Assembly: GCA_030043175.1 (NCBI GenBank)
Contig: JASHYD010001455.1
Location: forward strand, 1 to 15,615
Source: Xanthobacteraceae bacterium
Lineage (GTDB): Bacteria > Pseudomonadota > Alphaproteobacteria > Rhizobiales > Xanthobacteraceae
DNA length: 15,615 bases
Direction: 5' to 3'
Every line of letters starts with the position of its first letter. Position 1 is the first letter of the stretch. The notes under the pieces are model-generated. The model was not told where the DNA came from and made no database searches. It saw nothing but the letters and a program-made list of their open reading frames with translations. Both the position numbers and the translations under genes were made by a program. Below, piece by piece: positions 1-8,036 of the stretch.

Positions 1-338
1 CAGTAGAAACCGCGCGCATTGCCTTCGCGCTCCCGGCACACGATGGCGCCGCGGTGGCGACATGAGTTGATGAGGCCGTGCACCTCGCCGTTGCGGTCGC
101 GGCAAAAGATCACCGGTCGGCCGGCGACGGAACGCGTCTTGTAGTCGCCCGGATTGCGCACCTCCGAGGCGTGCCCGAGGTAGATCCAACAGCGATCGAA
201 TACCGCCCGCTGCTCGCGTTGGAAAATCTCCCGCGATACGAACACCTCGCGATTGACCGCAAACGAGAGGTTCTCGCGGCTCTCGCGCACCAGCGGCCGG
301 CCGTTGCGGCTTGCGCTGCCGGGATGCAGATCGTTCAT
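1..338 (-). CDS. Rieske ring-hydroxylating oxygenase alpha subunit, N-terminal part (truncated by window edge)
   Basis: The minus strand encodes 112 complete residues, starting MNDLHPGSASRNG, and runs off the left edge. A Rieske 2Fe-2S motif is visible: Cys93-x-His95, then 17 residues, then a TG that must begin the second Cys codon at the window edge. The preceding segment (about 45-95, with WIYLGHASEV and a GRPVIFCRDRNG strand) is typical of terminal oxygenase alpha subunits. Such proteins take electrons from a reductase/ferredoxin and oxygenate an aromatic ring at a mononuclear iron; that catalytic domain lies outside the window. The start is set by an AGAGGA ribosome site 8 bases upstream; an ATG at 346 meets a stop after three codons. 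Substrate cannot be told. A dihydrodiol-dehydrogenase-like gene lies upstream on the same strand, which fits an aromatic pathway. Confidence 0.85.
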   Translation of the reverse strand, partial: MNDLHPGSASRNGRPLVRESRENLSFAVNREVFVSREIFQREQRAVFDRCWIYLGHASEVRNPGDYKTRSVAGRPVIFCRDRNGEVHGLINSCRHRGAIVCREREGNARGFY

Positions 339-346
339 TGCGACAT

Positions 347-352
347 TCCTCT
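347..352 (-). promoter_or_regulatory. Ribosome binding site of the Rieske oxygenase gene
   Basis: AGAGGA on the minus strand lies 8 bases before the ATG at 338 and decides this start. Confidence 0.6.
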
Positions 353-362
353 GACCGGCCGG

Positions 363-368
363 ATCATA
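363..368 (-). promoter_or_regulatory. Possible -10 element for the Rieske oxygenase gene
   Basis: TATGAT on the minus strand lies about 25 bases before the start codon. No good -35 hexamer is seen at the usual distance, so this is a weak suggestion that the Rieske gene has its own promoter rather than reading through from the genes beyond the 650-base gap. Confidence 0.2.
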
Positions 369-963
369 CAACAAGCTGCGGGCGAGTAGGGAATATCGTG
401 CTGAGCGCGCATTCCTCCCCCGGAGCGTCAGAGAGGCTCGACCACAGGCGTCGCGGTACGCGGCAGCAGCCTGCTCAGCGGCAAAATTGTCTGAATGCAA
501 CCGGAACGCAGTAAGGCTCGCGATCCCAAGGATTTCCCGATATCCGGTGGTCGGCAACCGGAAATAGTTGGGTTATTCCGCGCAGCCTGCAGGTCACCGT
601 GTTCGAACGATCTTAGCTCGTGCCTACATCGGGGCACGATCCGGCAGAGTGGGCTCACGGCGCCGGCGAACATTGCACAAATCTCGGCCGTTAGCCGAAT
701 GCGATCGCCATCGGGCGTACCCAGCGCCGCTGCTGCGACAAAGCGAATTATTCCGCCGCCGACCGATAGGCTCTTGTCGCGGGACAGGGCCGCATGGCCG
801 CAACGGGTCGGGCGCTCCGAATGCCATCGAAAGGTTGGGTGCGCTTTTAAGTGAGGCGGTGGAGATGTGATGAGTGCGGGACGTCGCGGGATTGCGACAT
901 CAACGGGGCTCGGAATACCGAAATAGCCTGGGTGGACCGTCGCCGCCCGGGGTAGCGGAATCC

Positions 964-979
964 CCGCCCGTCAGGGCGG
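964..979 (-). terminator. Hairpin just downstream of the Gfo/Idh gene, possible terminator
   Basis: CCGCCC-GTCA-GGGCGG forms a 6-bp GC-only stem with a tetraloop, starting 9 bases beyond the stop codon at 988. There is no T-run on the minus-strand 3' side, so intrinsic termination is uncertain. Confidence 0.35.
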
Positions 980-987
980 CAAAGACG

Positions 988-2160
988 TTAAAGCCCCACT
1001 TGATGCTGCAATCCCACCTCGCGTCCCTCTCGCGCCGATGCGCGGATGGCGAGCGCGACTTCGAGCGTAGCTTTGCCCCAGCGGCCGTCGTGCAGCGGCC
1101 TGCGGCCGGTGCGGATGGCGGTGGCGAGATCATCGAGGACATTGCCGCGCCCGGCAAAGCGCGGGCCTTCCGGCAGTGCGATCTCGCGCCGGCCGTCCTC
1201 GCCATAGAGCAGCACGCCGCCGGCGTAGCCGCGCAGCTCGCCGCGCGCGCAGGTCGCGACGGTGAGGCCGAAATGCGGCTGATGCAGCGGCTCGCCGCCG
1301 TCGGCGGCTCCATAGGCATAGGTGGCGGTGCGCAATTCGATCTCGCTGCGGGTGCGCGCCGCCAGAGCGCGGCGCGCTGCGCTGTGGGCCGGCTCCTTGG
1401 CGCTGCCGCGTTCGGAAATCCAGCCGTGCAATTCGTCGCTGTCAAAGAAATCATAGCCGCTATAGACCAGGGACGCCGCGGTGCCGTCCTCAAAGGCGAG
1501 GAACGCGACCGCGTGTCCTTCGGTGGGCCGCGCCGGATCAAGCCCGCCGGCTTGGGCGCGCACGCTTTTGACCAGGCCTCCGCCGAGCAGTCGCACGATG
1601 TCGATCTGATGCGGCACCTGGTTAAACAGGATGCCGCCGCCCTGCGCGGTGTCGAGCTCCTCGGGGCGCCGTGGCCGATAGAGATAATTGGTGTAATTCC
1701 ACGATGCGATCATGCCGAGGGGGCCAAGCTCTCCCGCCGCGATGATCGCGCGCATGGCGCGGATCGCCGGATCGAAAGCGTGGGTATGGCCGACGACGAG
1801 GTGAACGCGCGCCTTGTCGACCGCCGCGCTGATGGCGTCGCACTCGGCGAGTGTGAGAGCCATCGGCTTTTCCAGGATGATGTGCTTGCCGGCGGCAGCG
1901 GCGAAACCGGCGTGCTGGGCATGAAACTGGTGAGGCGTTGCGATGTAGACGGCGTCGACGGCCGGGTCGTCGCATAGTCCGCGAATGTCCGAATGAAGGT
2001 TGGCCTTGAAATCCCGCACGAATGCTTGCCCGGGGCGGAGCGCGGGCTCCGCCGCAGCGGCAATGCGGAAGCCCGGATGGCGCGCCGCGGCCCGCACCAT
2101 GACCGCCCCCGCCATACCGAGGCCGGCGATGCCGAGGCCGATCGGCTTGTGGTCGGTCAT
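988..2160 (-). CDS. Gfo/Idh/MocA family oxidoreductase, phthalate 4,5-dihydrodiol dehydrogenase-like
   Basis: This NAD(P)-dependent oxidoreductase of about 390 residues has an N-terminal Rossmann fold with GIAGLGMAG at about residues 10-18 and the family motif EKPMA at about 97-101. The C-terminal half is of the Gfo/Idh alpha/beta type. The strings TPHQFHAQH, VGHTHAFD, NYTNYLYRPRRPEELDT and NQVPHQIDIVRLL closely resemble what I recall of phthalate 4,5-cis-dihydrodiol dehydrogenases (Pht4-like), which re-aromatise the product of a Rieske dioxygenase. This is by memory, not by search. The ATG at 2160 shares one base with the stop codon of the upstream molybdenum hydroxylase gene (TGATG), so the two are translationally coupled. 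A TTG one codon earlier is less likely as start. The exact substrate is unknown; a related cis-diol or sugar-like substrate remains possible. Confidence 0.85.
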   Translation of the reverse strand: MTDHKPIGLGIAGLGMAGAVMVRAAARHPGFRIAAAAEPALRPGQAFVRDFKANLHSDIRGLCDDPAVDAVYIATPHQFHAQHAGFAAAAGKHIILEKPMALTLAECDAISAAVDKARVHLVVGHTHAFDPAIRAMRAIIAAGELGPLGMIASWNYTNYLYRPRRPEELDTAQGGGILFNQVPHQIDIVRLLGGGLVKSVRAQAGGLDPARPTEGHAVAFLAFEDGTAASLVYSGYDFFDSDELHGWISERGSAKEPAHSAARRALAARTRSEIELRTATYAYGAADGGEPLHQPHFGLTVATCARGELRGYAGGVLLYGEDGRREIALPEGPRFAGRGNVLDDLATAIRTGRRPLHDGRWGKATLEVALAIRASAREGREVGLQHQVGL

Positions 2161-4538
2161 CAATCACCCCCCGGCTTGCCCGCCGCCGCCGTGATCGCCG
2201 CCCACACGCGCGCGGGCGTGGCCGGCATGTCCATATGCGCGATGCCGCGCACCGACAGGGCGTCGACCACCGCGTTCATGATGGCCGCCAGCGCCGGCGT
2301 GATGCCGGCCTCGCCGCCCCCTTTGACCCGCAGCGGATTGCTCGTGGTCGGATCCTCGGCAAGATCGACCCGGAAGCTCGGCGCCAGGTCGGCGCGCGGC
2401 ATGGCGTAATCCATGAAGCTGCCGGTCAGCACCTGTCCTGACGCCGGATCATGAGCGAAGCATTCCGACAGCGCTTGCCCCGCACCCTGGACGATGCCGC
2501 CATGAACCTGGCCATGCAGGATCAGCGGATTGATCGCCTGACCACAATCATCTACCGACGCGTAGCGCGTGAGCGCCACTGCCCCGGTCTCAGGATCGAT
2601 CTCGACCTCGCAGACGCCGGCGCCGGTCGGATAGGCCGGCATGCGGCCGGTGAAACGCGCCTCGCAGGTCAAGGGCGCGCGCAGCTCCGGCGGCAGTGCC
2701 GTCTCCGTCGTGACGGCCTTGGCGACATCGAAGATATCGAGCCGGCGATTCGATCGTGGCGATTCGAAGAAAGCGCCATCGAAGCTCACGTCGCTTGCCG
2801 CGCAGTCAGCGAGCGCCGCGAAAACCCGGCGAGCCTGTTCGACGATCCGTCCCGACGTTTCGACCAGCAGGGCGCCGGCGAGCCGCATGGAACGATCCGA
2901 ATGCGTGCCTCCGCCGGCCGGCACGACGGCGGTGTCGCCGGTCACGAGCTTCACCTCCTCAGGGCTGATGCCGAGCCGGTCGGCAAGCACCTGCGCGAAG
3001 GTCGTCTCATGCCCCTGTCCGCTCGATTGCGTGCCGGCGACCGCCTCGACTTCGCGGGTCTCGCGCACCGTCACCCGCACATACTCGCTCGGCATTCCGA
3101 CCGGACACTCGATATAGTTCGCCAAGCCGATGCCAGCGAGCTTGCCGCGCGTTCTCGCCTCGCGGCGGCGGGCAGCAAAGCCGTCCCAATCGGCGAGTTT
3201 CATCACCGCATCCATGTTGGCGCGAAAATCTCCGCTGTCGTACATGAGTCCGGTCGCCGACGTGTAGGGAAGCTGTGCGCGGCGGATCAGATTGCGCCGT
3301 CGCAGCACCATGCGGTCCATGCCGAGCCGGAGCGCCGCGATATCGAGGAGCCGCTCGATCGCGAAAGTGGCCTCCGGGCGTCCGGCGCCGCGAAACGGCG
3401 CGGTCGGTACCGTGTTGGTGAGCGCGCCGCGGATCGCGACGGTCGCCACCGGAATATCGTAGACGGTCGGGGTGATCCGATAGGCGTTGGACAACGGGAC
3501 ATAGGTCACCGGATGGGCGCCGATATTTCCCGTCATCGTGATCGCGAGAGCGAGGATTTTACCGTCTGGCGCGAGCGCCAGGCGTCCTTCGGTGATGATA
3601 TCGCGGCCCTGGTAGTCGGTAAGGAAAGCCTGCGAGCGGTCTGCCGTCCACTTCACCGGACGCCCAACCTGGCGCGCCGCCCAGGTCACCATCACCTGCT
3701 CGGGATAGACGTTGTTGAGAAGTCCGAAGGCGCCGCCCACGTCATGCGTGATGGCGTGCACGCGCTCGGATGGGAGGCCCAGGCAGGCCGCGATCGTGGT
3801 CTTGACCCGGACCGCCCCCTGGCTGCCGGTCAGGATCGTGTAGACGCCGTCCCTTTCGTCATAGGCGCCGATGGCGGCGCGCGGCTCCAGATGGGCGGAT
3901 GCGATGCGCTGATTGCGGAAGGTCTGTGTGACGATGAGATGTGCCGACGCGAAGGCCGCGTCGCAGGCCGTGTGGTCGCCGAATGCCGCATCGATAGCCG
4001 AATTGCCGGGAAGCTCATCGTGCAGCTGCGGTGCGTCCGGCGCGAGCGCCGCCAGCGAATCGGTGACCGCGGGAAGTACGTTATAGTGCACGACGACGTT
4101 TTCCGCGCCATCCTGTGCGCCCGACTGCGTCCCGGCGATCACGATCGCGACCGGCTCGCCTACGTATCGCACCCGCTGCGCGGCGAGTGGCAGATGCGGT
4201 GCCTCGAACGGTGCTTGACACCCGACTCCCGCGAACGCCTTCACCTTCACGTCATAGGTGCTGGCCGGATTGGCCATGTGACCGATGCCGCGCCCGCCGG
4301 CTGCGGCGTAATCGCGGGCGGTGAAGATAGCGATGACTCCCGCGAGCCTGGCGGCGGCATCGGTATCGATCGACAGAATGCGCGCATGCGGATGGGGCGA
4401 TCGAACGAAGGCCGCATAGGCTTGGTTGTCGAAGGCGAAATCGTCGGTGAAGCGCCCGCGCCCGCACACAAGCCGCAGGTCCTCGAAGCGCGGCAGCGGT
4501 CGGCCGACATATGGCTCGCGCCCTCCATTCTTGGCCAT
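2160..4538 (-). CDS. Xanthine dehydrogenase/CoxL family molybdopterin-binding subunit (form II), orphan
   Basis: This 792-residue large subunit of a molybdenum hydroxylase has the aldehyde oxidase hammerhead domain at about 17-130 and the Mo-cofactor-binding domain behind it. Visible motifs are HLEPR (216-220), GSQ (238-240), GGAFG (268-272), the active-site loop PFRGAGRPE (381-389) and the catalytic Glu743 in GGGEAG. The loop is the form-II type, not the CO-dehydrogenase form-I AYRCSFR type, so CO is an unlikely substrate. There is no signal peptide, so the protein is cytoplasmic. The start at 4538 is chosen because the family N-terminus (VGRPLPRFEDLRL) follows at once and GGAG lies 5 bases upstream. 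The frame stays open to 4736, but that would overlap the divergent gene. No FAD or 2Fe-2S partner adjoins it; partners must be supplied elsewhere. Substrate unknown. Confidence 0.9.
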   Translation of the reverse strand: MAKNGGREPYVGRPLPRFEDLRLVCGRGRFTDDFAFDNQAYAAFVRSPHPHARILSIDTDAAARLAGVIAIFTARDYAAAGGRGIGHMANPASTYDVKVKAFAGVGCQAPFEAPHLPLAAQRVRYVGEPVAIVIAGTQSGAQDGAENVVVHYNVLPAVTDSLAALAPDAPQLHDELPGNSAIDAAFGDHTACDAAFASAHLIVTQTFRNQRIASAHLEPRAAIGAYDERDGVYTILTGSQGAVRVKTTIAACLGLPSERVHAITHDVGGAFGLLNNVYPEQVMVTWAARQVGRPVKWTADRSQAFLTDYQGRDIITEGRLALAPDGKILALAITMTGNIGAHPVTYVPLSNAYRITPTVYDIPVATVAIRGALTNTVPTAPFRGAGRPEATFAIERLLDIAALRLGMDRMVLRRRNLIRRAQLPYTSATGLMYDSGDFRANMDAVMKLADWDGFAARRREARTRGKLAGIGLANYIECPVGMPSEYVRVTVRETREVEAVAGTQSSGQGHETTFAQVLADRLGISPEEVKLVTGDTAVVPAGGGTHSDRSMRLAGALLVETSGRIVEQARRVFAALADCAASDVSFDGAFFESPRSNRRLDIFDVAKAVTTETALPPELRAPLTCEARFTGRMPAYPTGAGVCEVEIDPETGAVALTRYASVDDCGQAINPLILHGQVHGGIVQGAGQALSECFAHDPASGQVLTGSFMDYAMPRADLAPSFRVDLAEDPTTSNPLRVKGGGEAGITPALAAIMNAVVDALSVRGIAHMDMPATPARVWAAITAAAGKPGGD

Positions 4539-4702
4539 ATCCGCTCCGCTGATCCGATTTCTGCCCGCTCCGTTATAGCGGCTGACTGTATTTTTGAAGC
4601 TATAAGTTTGCGCACGGTCGCGGTTATCGCGGGTTGACTTTTCCGCTGCTGGGCATCCAGTTAGGTCGGTGAACGAAACCCTGATCGCGACGGCGGCTCC
4701 GC
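4539..4702. promoter_or_regulatory. Divergent promoter region between two molybdenum hydroxylase genes
   Basis: The 164 bases between two divergent starts must hold promoters for both directions. It is locally AT-richer (about 4571-4610) than the rest of the window. It contains the 7-bp inverted repeat TTATAGC-N19-GCTATAA (4573-4605, arm centres 26 bases apart), a second palindrome CGCG-GTTAT-CGCG (4619-4631), a TATAAC on the minus strand at 4572-4577, and TTGACT on the plus strand at about 4634-4639 that could be a -35. No complete -35/-10 pair matches consensus well. The inverted repeat is a candidate operator, inferred from position and symmetry only. Confidence 0.5.
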
Positions 4703-7027
4703 ATGACGCATGCCAACGCCCGAGGCCGGCCACCATGGCGGGTCGAAGACGAACCGCTGTTGCGCGGCCAAGGCCGGTTTGTCGACGACGCGCCGCTGCC
4801 GGGCCAGCTCTACGGCTGTTTCCTGCGGTCGACCCATGCTCACGGCAAAATCCGCAACATCGACATCGCTGCTGCCCGCGCCGCCGATGGCGTGTTGGCG
4901 GTGCTTATGGCGGCCGACATGAAAGCGGGCGGCGTCGGCCCAGTCTTGCGGCATCCCCCGGTGACCGGCCGGCGCGGTGCCGCGCTTGTCGAGCCGCCGC
5001 GGCCGGCGCTCGCGGCCGAGCGCGTCATGCATGTCGGCGAACCGCTCGCGCTCGTCGTGGCGACCTCTGCTGCGCTTGCCCAGGATGCGGCAGAACGCAT
5101 CACTGTCGACTATGAGGAACTCAGGCCCGTCCTCGACGCGCGCGCCGCAATCGCGCCGGGCGCGCCGCTATTGTGGCCGCAAGCGCCCGGAAATATTGCG
5201 ATCGACTGGCAGTGCCCACCATCCGCCGACGGCGCCAACGAAAAGGAGGTGGCGGGGATCATCGCGGCGGCGCCCCGCGTGGCGCGCGTATCGCAACTCA
5301 ACCAGCGCATTGCCGCCGCCACCATGGAGCCGCGCGGCGGCACCGCGAGCTATGACGCCGCCACCGACAGCTACACCATGCGCGTGTGCTCCCAGAGTGC
5401 GATCGTGCTGCGTGACTCGCTCGCGGCCAGCATGAGGATCGAACCGAGCAGGCTGCGGGTCCTGACCGAGGATGTGGGCGGCGCCTTCGGGATGAAATCG
5501 CCGGTCTATCCGGAATACCCGGCGCTCCTGATCGCCGCAAAGGTGCTCGGCCGGCCGGTTCATTGGATGGCGAACCGCGCCGAATCCTTCCTGACCGACA
5601 ACCAGGCCCGCGACATGTTCGCGGACGGCGAGCTCGCGCTCGACGAAGGAGGGAAATTCCTCGCCTTGCGGCTGTCATGCGTCGTCAATCTCGGTGCCTA
5701 TGTGGGCTTGGTCGGGGTTCATCTTGCGACTCACAATTTTGCCCGCTGCTTGCCGGCCATGTATGCGATTCCCGCCATCGACGTGAGAGTGCGATGCGCC
5801 TTCACCAATACGGTGCCCACGGCGCCGTATCGGGGGGCGGGTCGCCCGGAAGCGAACTATCTGGTCGAACGCCTGGTGGAAGAGGCAGCGCGGATCACCG
5901 CTATTGCGCCGGACCAAATCCGCATGCGCAACCTCATTCCACCATCCGCGATGCCCTACCGTACGCCGGTTGGCACCACCTATGACAGCGGAGATTTTCC
6001 AGCCCTATTCGAAAAGGCCCTTGCGCTCGCCGCGCATGCGGATTTTCCAAACCGCCGCCGCGCGGCAGCCAAACGCGGCAAGCTGCGCGGCATCGGCATA
6101 TCGTGCTTCCTTGAGCATGCGGGTGGAATACCGACCGAAGGCGCGGCTCTCGTGTTCCCGGGCGACGGCATGGTCGAACTGCAGCTCGGGTCGCAATCCA
6201 CCGGCCAGGCTCATGCGAGCGTTTTTGCGCGCGTCGCAGCGCTTGCGCTCGGCATTCCGGTCGCCTGCGTGAGGATGCGTCAGGGCGACAGCGAACTGGG
6301 GGTTGCGAGTGCATCGACGGTGGCGTCGCGCTCCACCGTCACGGGCGGCACCGCGATTGTGCGCGCCGCTGAAACCGTGCTCCACAAGGGCAGGAAGCTC
6401 GCATCTGACGCACTCGAGGCCGCAGAGGCCGACCTCGTCTATGAGGCCGGCTCGTTTGTTGTAACCGGCACTGACCGGCGCATCGGCCTGTTCGATCTTG
6501 CGGTGCGCGCCAAGGATCGCCGCCAGAGCGGCGACATCGCCGAGGACCTCGACACCAAGCTGACCGCCAATACCCCGCAAACCTTTCCTAACGGCTGTCA
6601 TATAGCGGAACTCGAAATCGATCCGGACACCGGTGCGACCGCGCTGGTCGGCTATACGGCGGTTGATGATTGCGGCAACGTGCTTGATCACATGGTCGTC
6701 GAGGGCCAAGTGCACGGCGCCCTCGTTCAGGGATTAGGCCAGGCTCTGCTCGAGCATATCGTCTACGACCGCGCCGGCCAGCTCCTGACGGGTTCGTTCA
6801 TGGACTACGCGATGCCGCGCGCCGACGACGTTCCGCCGCTGACGGCCGCCGAGCACAGCGTGCCGGCGACCACCAACCCGCTCGGCGTCAAGGGTGTGGG
6901 AGAGGCCGGCACCACCGGAGCGCTTGCCGCTATCATGAACGCGATCGCCGACGCGTTGCCTGGCGCGGCGCATATGGACATGCCGGCGACAGCAGAAAAG
7001 ATCTGGGCGGCGTGTCGCGCCCGGTGA
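4703..7027 (+). CDS. Xanthine dehydrogenase/CoxL family molybdopterin-binding subunit (form II), second orphan copy
   Basis: This 774-residue molybdenum hydroxylase large subunit is a paralogue of the divergent gene to its left. The hammerhead domain occupies about 12-140. GGAFG (259-263), the Mo loop PYRGAGRPE (375-383), the cofactor strand GSQSTGQAHASVFA (496-509) and catalytic Glu734 in GVGEAG are all present, so the protein looks intact. There is no signal peptide. The start at 4703 gives the usual short N-terminus before WRVEDEPLLRGQGRFVDD; the upstream ribosome site is weak. No FAD-binding (CoxM-like) subunit follows. The next 2Fe-2S subunit is about 2 kb downstream (9082), separated by CoA-transferase genes and paired with another large subunit. 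It may hydroxylate a heteroaromatic, or a CoA-thioester given the CoA-transferase-like genes downstream; this is inference. Confidence 0.9.
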   Translation: MTHANARGRPPWRVEDEPLLRGQGRFVDDAPLPGQLYGCFLRSTHAHGKIRNIDIAAARAADGVLAVLMAADMKAGGVGPVLRHPPVTGRRGAALVEPPRPALAAERVMHVGEPLALVVATSAALAQDAAERITVDYEELRPVLDARAAIAPGAPLLWPQAPGNIAIDWQCPPSADGANEKEVAGIIAAAPRVARVSQLNQRIAAATMEPRGGTASYDAATDSYTMRVCSQSAIVLRDSLAASMRIEPSRLRVLTEDVGGAFGMKSPVYPEYPALLIAAKVLGRPVHWMANRAESFLTDNQARDMFADGELALDEGGKFLALRLSCVVNLGAYVGLVGVHLATHNFARCLPAMYAIPAIDVRVRCAFTNTVPTAPYRGAGRPEANYLVERLVEEAARITAIAPDQIRMRNLIPPSAMPYRTPVGTTYDSGDFPALFEKALALAAHADFPNRRRAAAKRGKLRGIGISCFLEHAGGIPTEGAALVFPGDGMVELQLGSQSTGQAHASVFARVAALALGIPVACVRMRQGDSELGVASASTVASRSTVTGGTAIVRAAETVLHKGRKLASDALEAAEADLVYEAGSFVVTGTDRRIGLFDLAVRAKDRRQSGDIAEDLDTKLTANTPQTFPNGCHIAELEIDPDTGATALVGYTAVDDCGNVLDHMVVEGQVHGALVQGLGQALLEHIVYDRAGQLLTGSFMDYAMPRADDVPPLTAAEHSVPATTNPLGVKGVGEAGTTGALAAIMNAIADALPGAAHMDMPATAEKIWAACRAR

Positions 7028-7214
7028 TGCGCGCTGGCGTTTCCGCCGCAACGTCGATGCCGGCCTCCTCGCTCCGGGTTCTCAAGACTGCACATGCGGT
7101 TTGACCTCGGCTTGGCGCTGGCATAAGCCAACGGCTCTCGGCGGGCGTCGCGCGTATAAGGTTGGTGCCAACACAACCTCGGGCGTTCCGATTGCAGACG
7201 CAGGTGGTACCGAC
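7028..7214. other. Intergenic/leader stretch before CoA-transferase subunit A
   Basis: No gene is recognised. The frame of the downstream gene is open back to a TTG at 7101, but the added 38 residues (MTSAWRWHKPTALGG...) show no family features, so I treat them as untranslated. A short GGCG-TTTC-CGCC hairpin (7036-7047) follows the upstream stop codon and is too weak to call a terminator. Confidence 0.4.
7202..7207 (+). promoter_or_regulatory. Ribosome binding site deciding the TTG start of CoA-transferase subunit A
   Basis: AGGTGG lies 7 bases upstream of the TTG at 7215. It is the best Shine-Dalgarno match before the conserved part of the protein; no ATG or GTG is available there. Confidence 0.45.
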
Positions 7215-8033
7215 TTGCCCCTCATTGCCCAAAACATCGAAGATGCGCTGACGCCCATCCGTGACGGGATCATGGTGGCGGTGCCGCGCGAAGTCGCTGG
7301 CGTGCCGATGGAGGCGACGCGGGCCCTGATCCGGCGCGGTGTGCGCAACCTGCATCTCGTGACGCTCCCGACATCGGGCCTGCAGGCCGATCTGATGATC
7401 GGCGCGGGCTGCGTTGCCGTGCTGGAAACGTCCGCGGTGAGTCTTGGTGAGTTCGGCCCGGCACCGCGCTTCACAGCCGCGGCGAAATCGGGCAGCATCC
7501 GCATCAAGGATACGACCTGCCCGGCCCTGCATGCGGCATTCCAGGCCGCCGAGAAGGGCATTCCATTCATGCCGTTGCGCGGCATCATAGGTTCCGATCT
7601 GCCGGTGCATCGACCGGACTGGCGCGTGATCGATAACCCGTTCGGGGCGAATGATCCGATCGTGGTGCTGCCGGCGATATGTCCCGATATTGCGCTGATC
7701 CACGCCCCCATGGCGGACCGCGCCGGCAATATTTGGATCGGCCGGCAACGGGAGCTTGCCACCATGGCGCATGCCGCCGCCAGGACCTTGGTGACGGTGG
7801 AAAAAATCATCGACGGCGATCTGCTCGACGACCCAATGCTGGCCGCCGGCACGCTGCCAGGCTTCTACGTGGAGGCGATCGCGGTCGCAGAAAACGGCTG
7901 CTGGCCGCTCGGTCTATCCGACCACTATGAGGCCGACCTGGCGCATCTTGGCGAATACGCTCGCCTGGCTGCGAGCGAGGACGGGTTTACGCGGTATCTC
8001 GAGCAATACGTACATCCTCGCCGCGCAGCGTGA
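7215..8033 (+). CDS. CoA-transferase family protein, subunit A (GctA/IpdA-like)
   Basis: This protein of about 272 residues belongs to the family I CoA-transferase alpha-type fold. It begins near DALTPIRDGIMVAVPREVAG, which occupies the place of the family's DGxxxxxGGFxxxGxP signature but lacks the GGF. Further conserved strings are LIRRGVRNLHLVT, DLMIGAGC, GIPFMPLRGIIGSDL, the DVALIHA-like ICPDIALIHAPMADRAGNIWI, and a late ALVTVEEI-like LVTVEKIIDGD. Relatives either move CoA between acids (glutaconate CoA-transferase) or hydrolyse ring CoA-thioesters (IpdAB); the altered signature leaves both open. The partner subunit follows after 99 bases. The start is uncertain: TTG 7215 is preferred because of an AGGTGG site, while the frame stays open to TTG 7101. 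Cytoplasmic, with no signal peptide. Confidence 0.8.
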   Translation: MPLIAQNIEDALTPIRDGIMVAVPREVAGVPMEATRALIRRGVRNLHLVTLPTSGLQADLMIGAGCVAVLETSAVSLGEFGPAPRFTAAAKSGSIRIKDTTCPALHAAFQAAEKGIPFMPLRGIIGSDLPVHRPDWRVIDNPFGANDPIVVLPAICPDIALIHAPMADRAGNIWIGRQRELATMAHAAARTLVTVEKIIDGDLLDDPMLAAGTLPGFYVEAIAVAENGCWPLGLSDHYEADLAHLGEYARLAASEDGFTRYLEQYVHPRRAA

Positions 8034-8036
8034 AAT

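Larger units (their letters stand above)
339..987. other. Gene-poor intergenic region (about 650 bases)
   Basis: No open frame here has convincing family features, start context or ribosome site. It holds an inverted repeat TCCGGT-N8-ACCGGA at 543-562. It also holds a minus-strand stretch (roughly 624-790) whose translation reads like protein (SVGGGIIRFVAAAAL, then DGDRIRLTAEICAMFAGA) but lacks a recognisable gene around it. It may be a regulatory region or the remains of a decayed gene. It separates the Rieske gene from the Gfo/Idh gene although both face left. Confidence 0.6.

Noticed and set aside
2160..4538. CO dehydrogenase large subunit (form I CoxL)
   Set aside because: The Mo loop reads PFRGAGRPE, the form-II type, not the AYRCSFR loop with the copper-binding cysteine. 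The same holds for the 4703-7027 gene (PYRGAGRPE).
2451..4637. Very long plus-strand open frame antisense to the first molybdenum hydroxylase
   Set aside because: Its translation has no family features, while the minus strand carries all conserved Mo-hydroxylase motifs over the same span. Long antisense frames are common at this GC content; the same applies to the antisense frame 9588-11366 over the IorB-like gene and 874-1977 over the Gfo/Idh gene.
4539..4736. N-terminal extension of the minus-strand molybdenum hydroxylase to 4736
   Set aside because: The extra 66 residues lack family match and would overlap the start of the divergent gene; ATG 4538 has a good ribosome site and begins just before the conserved N-terminus.
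7101..7214. 38-residue N-terminal extension of CoA-transferase subunit A
   Set aside because: It shows no family features, and a better ribosome site lies in front of TTG 7215.
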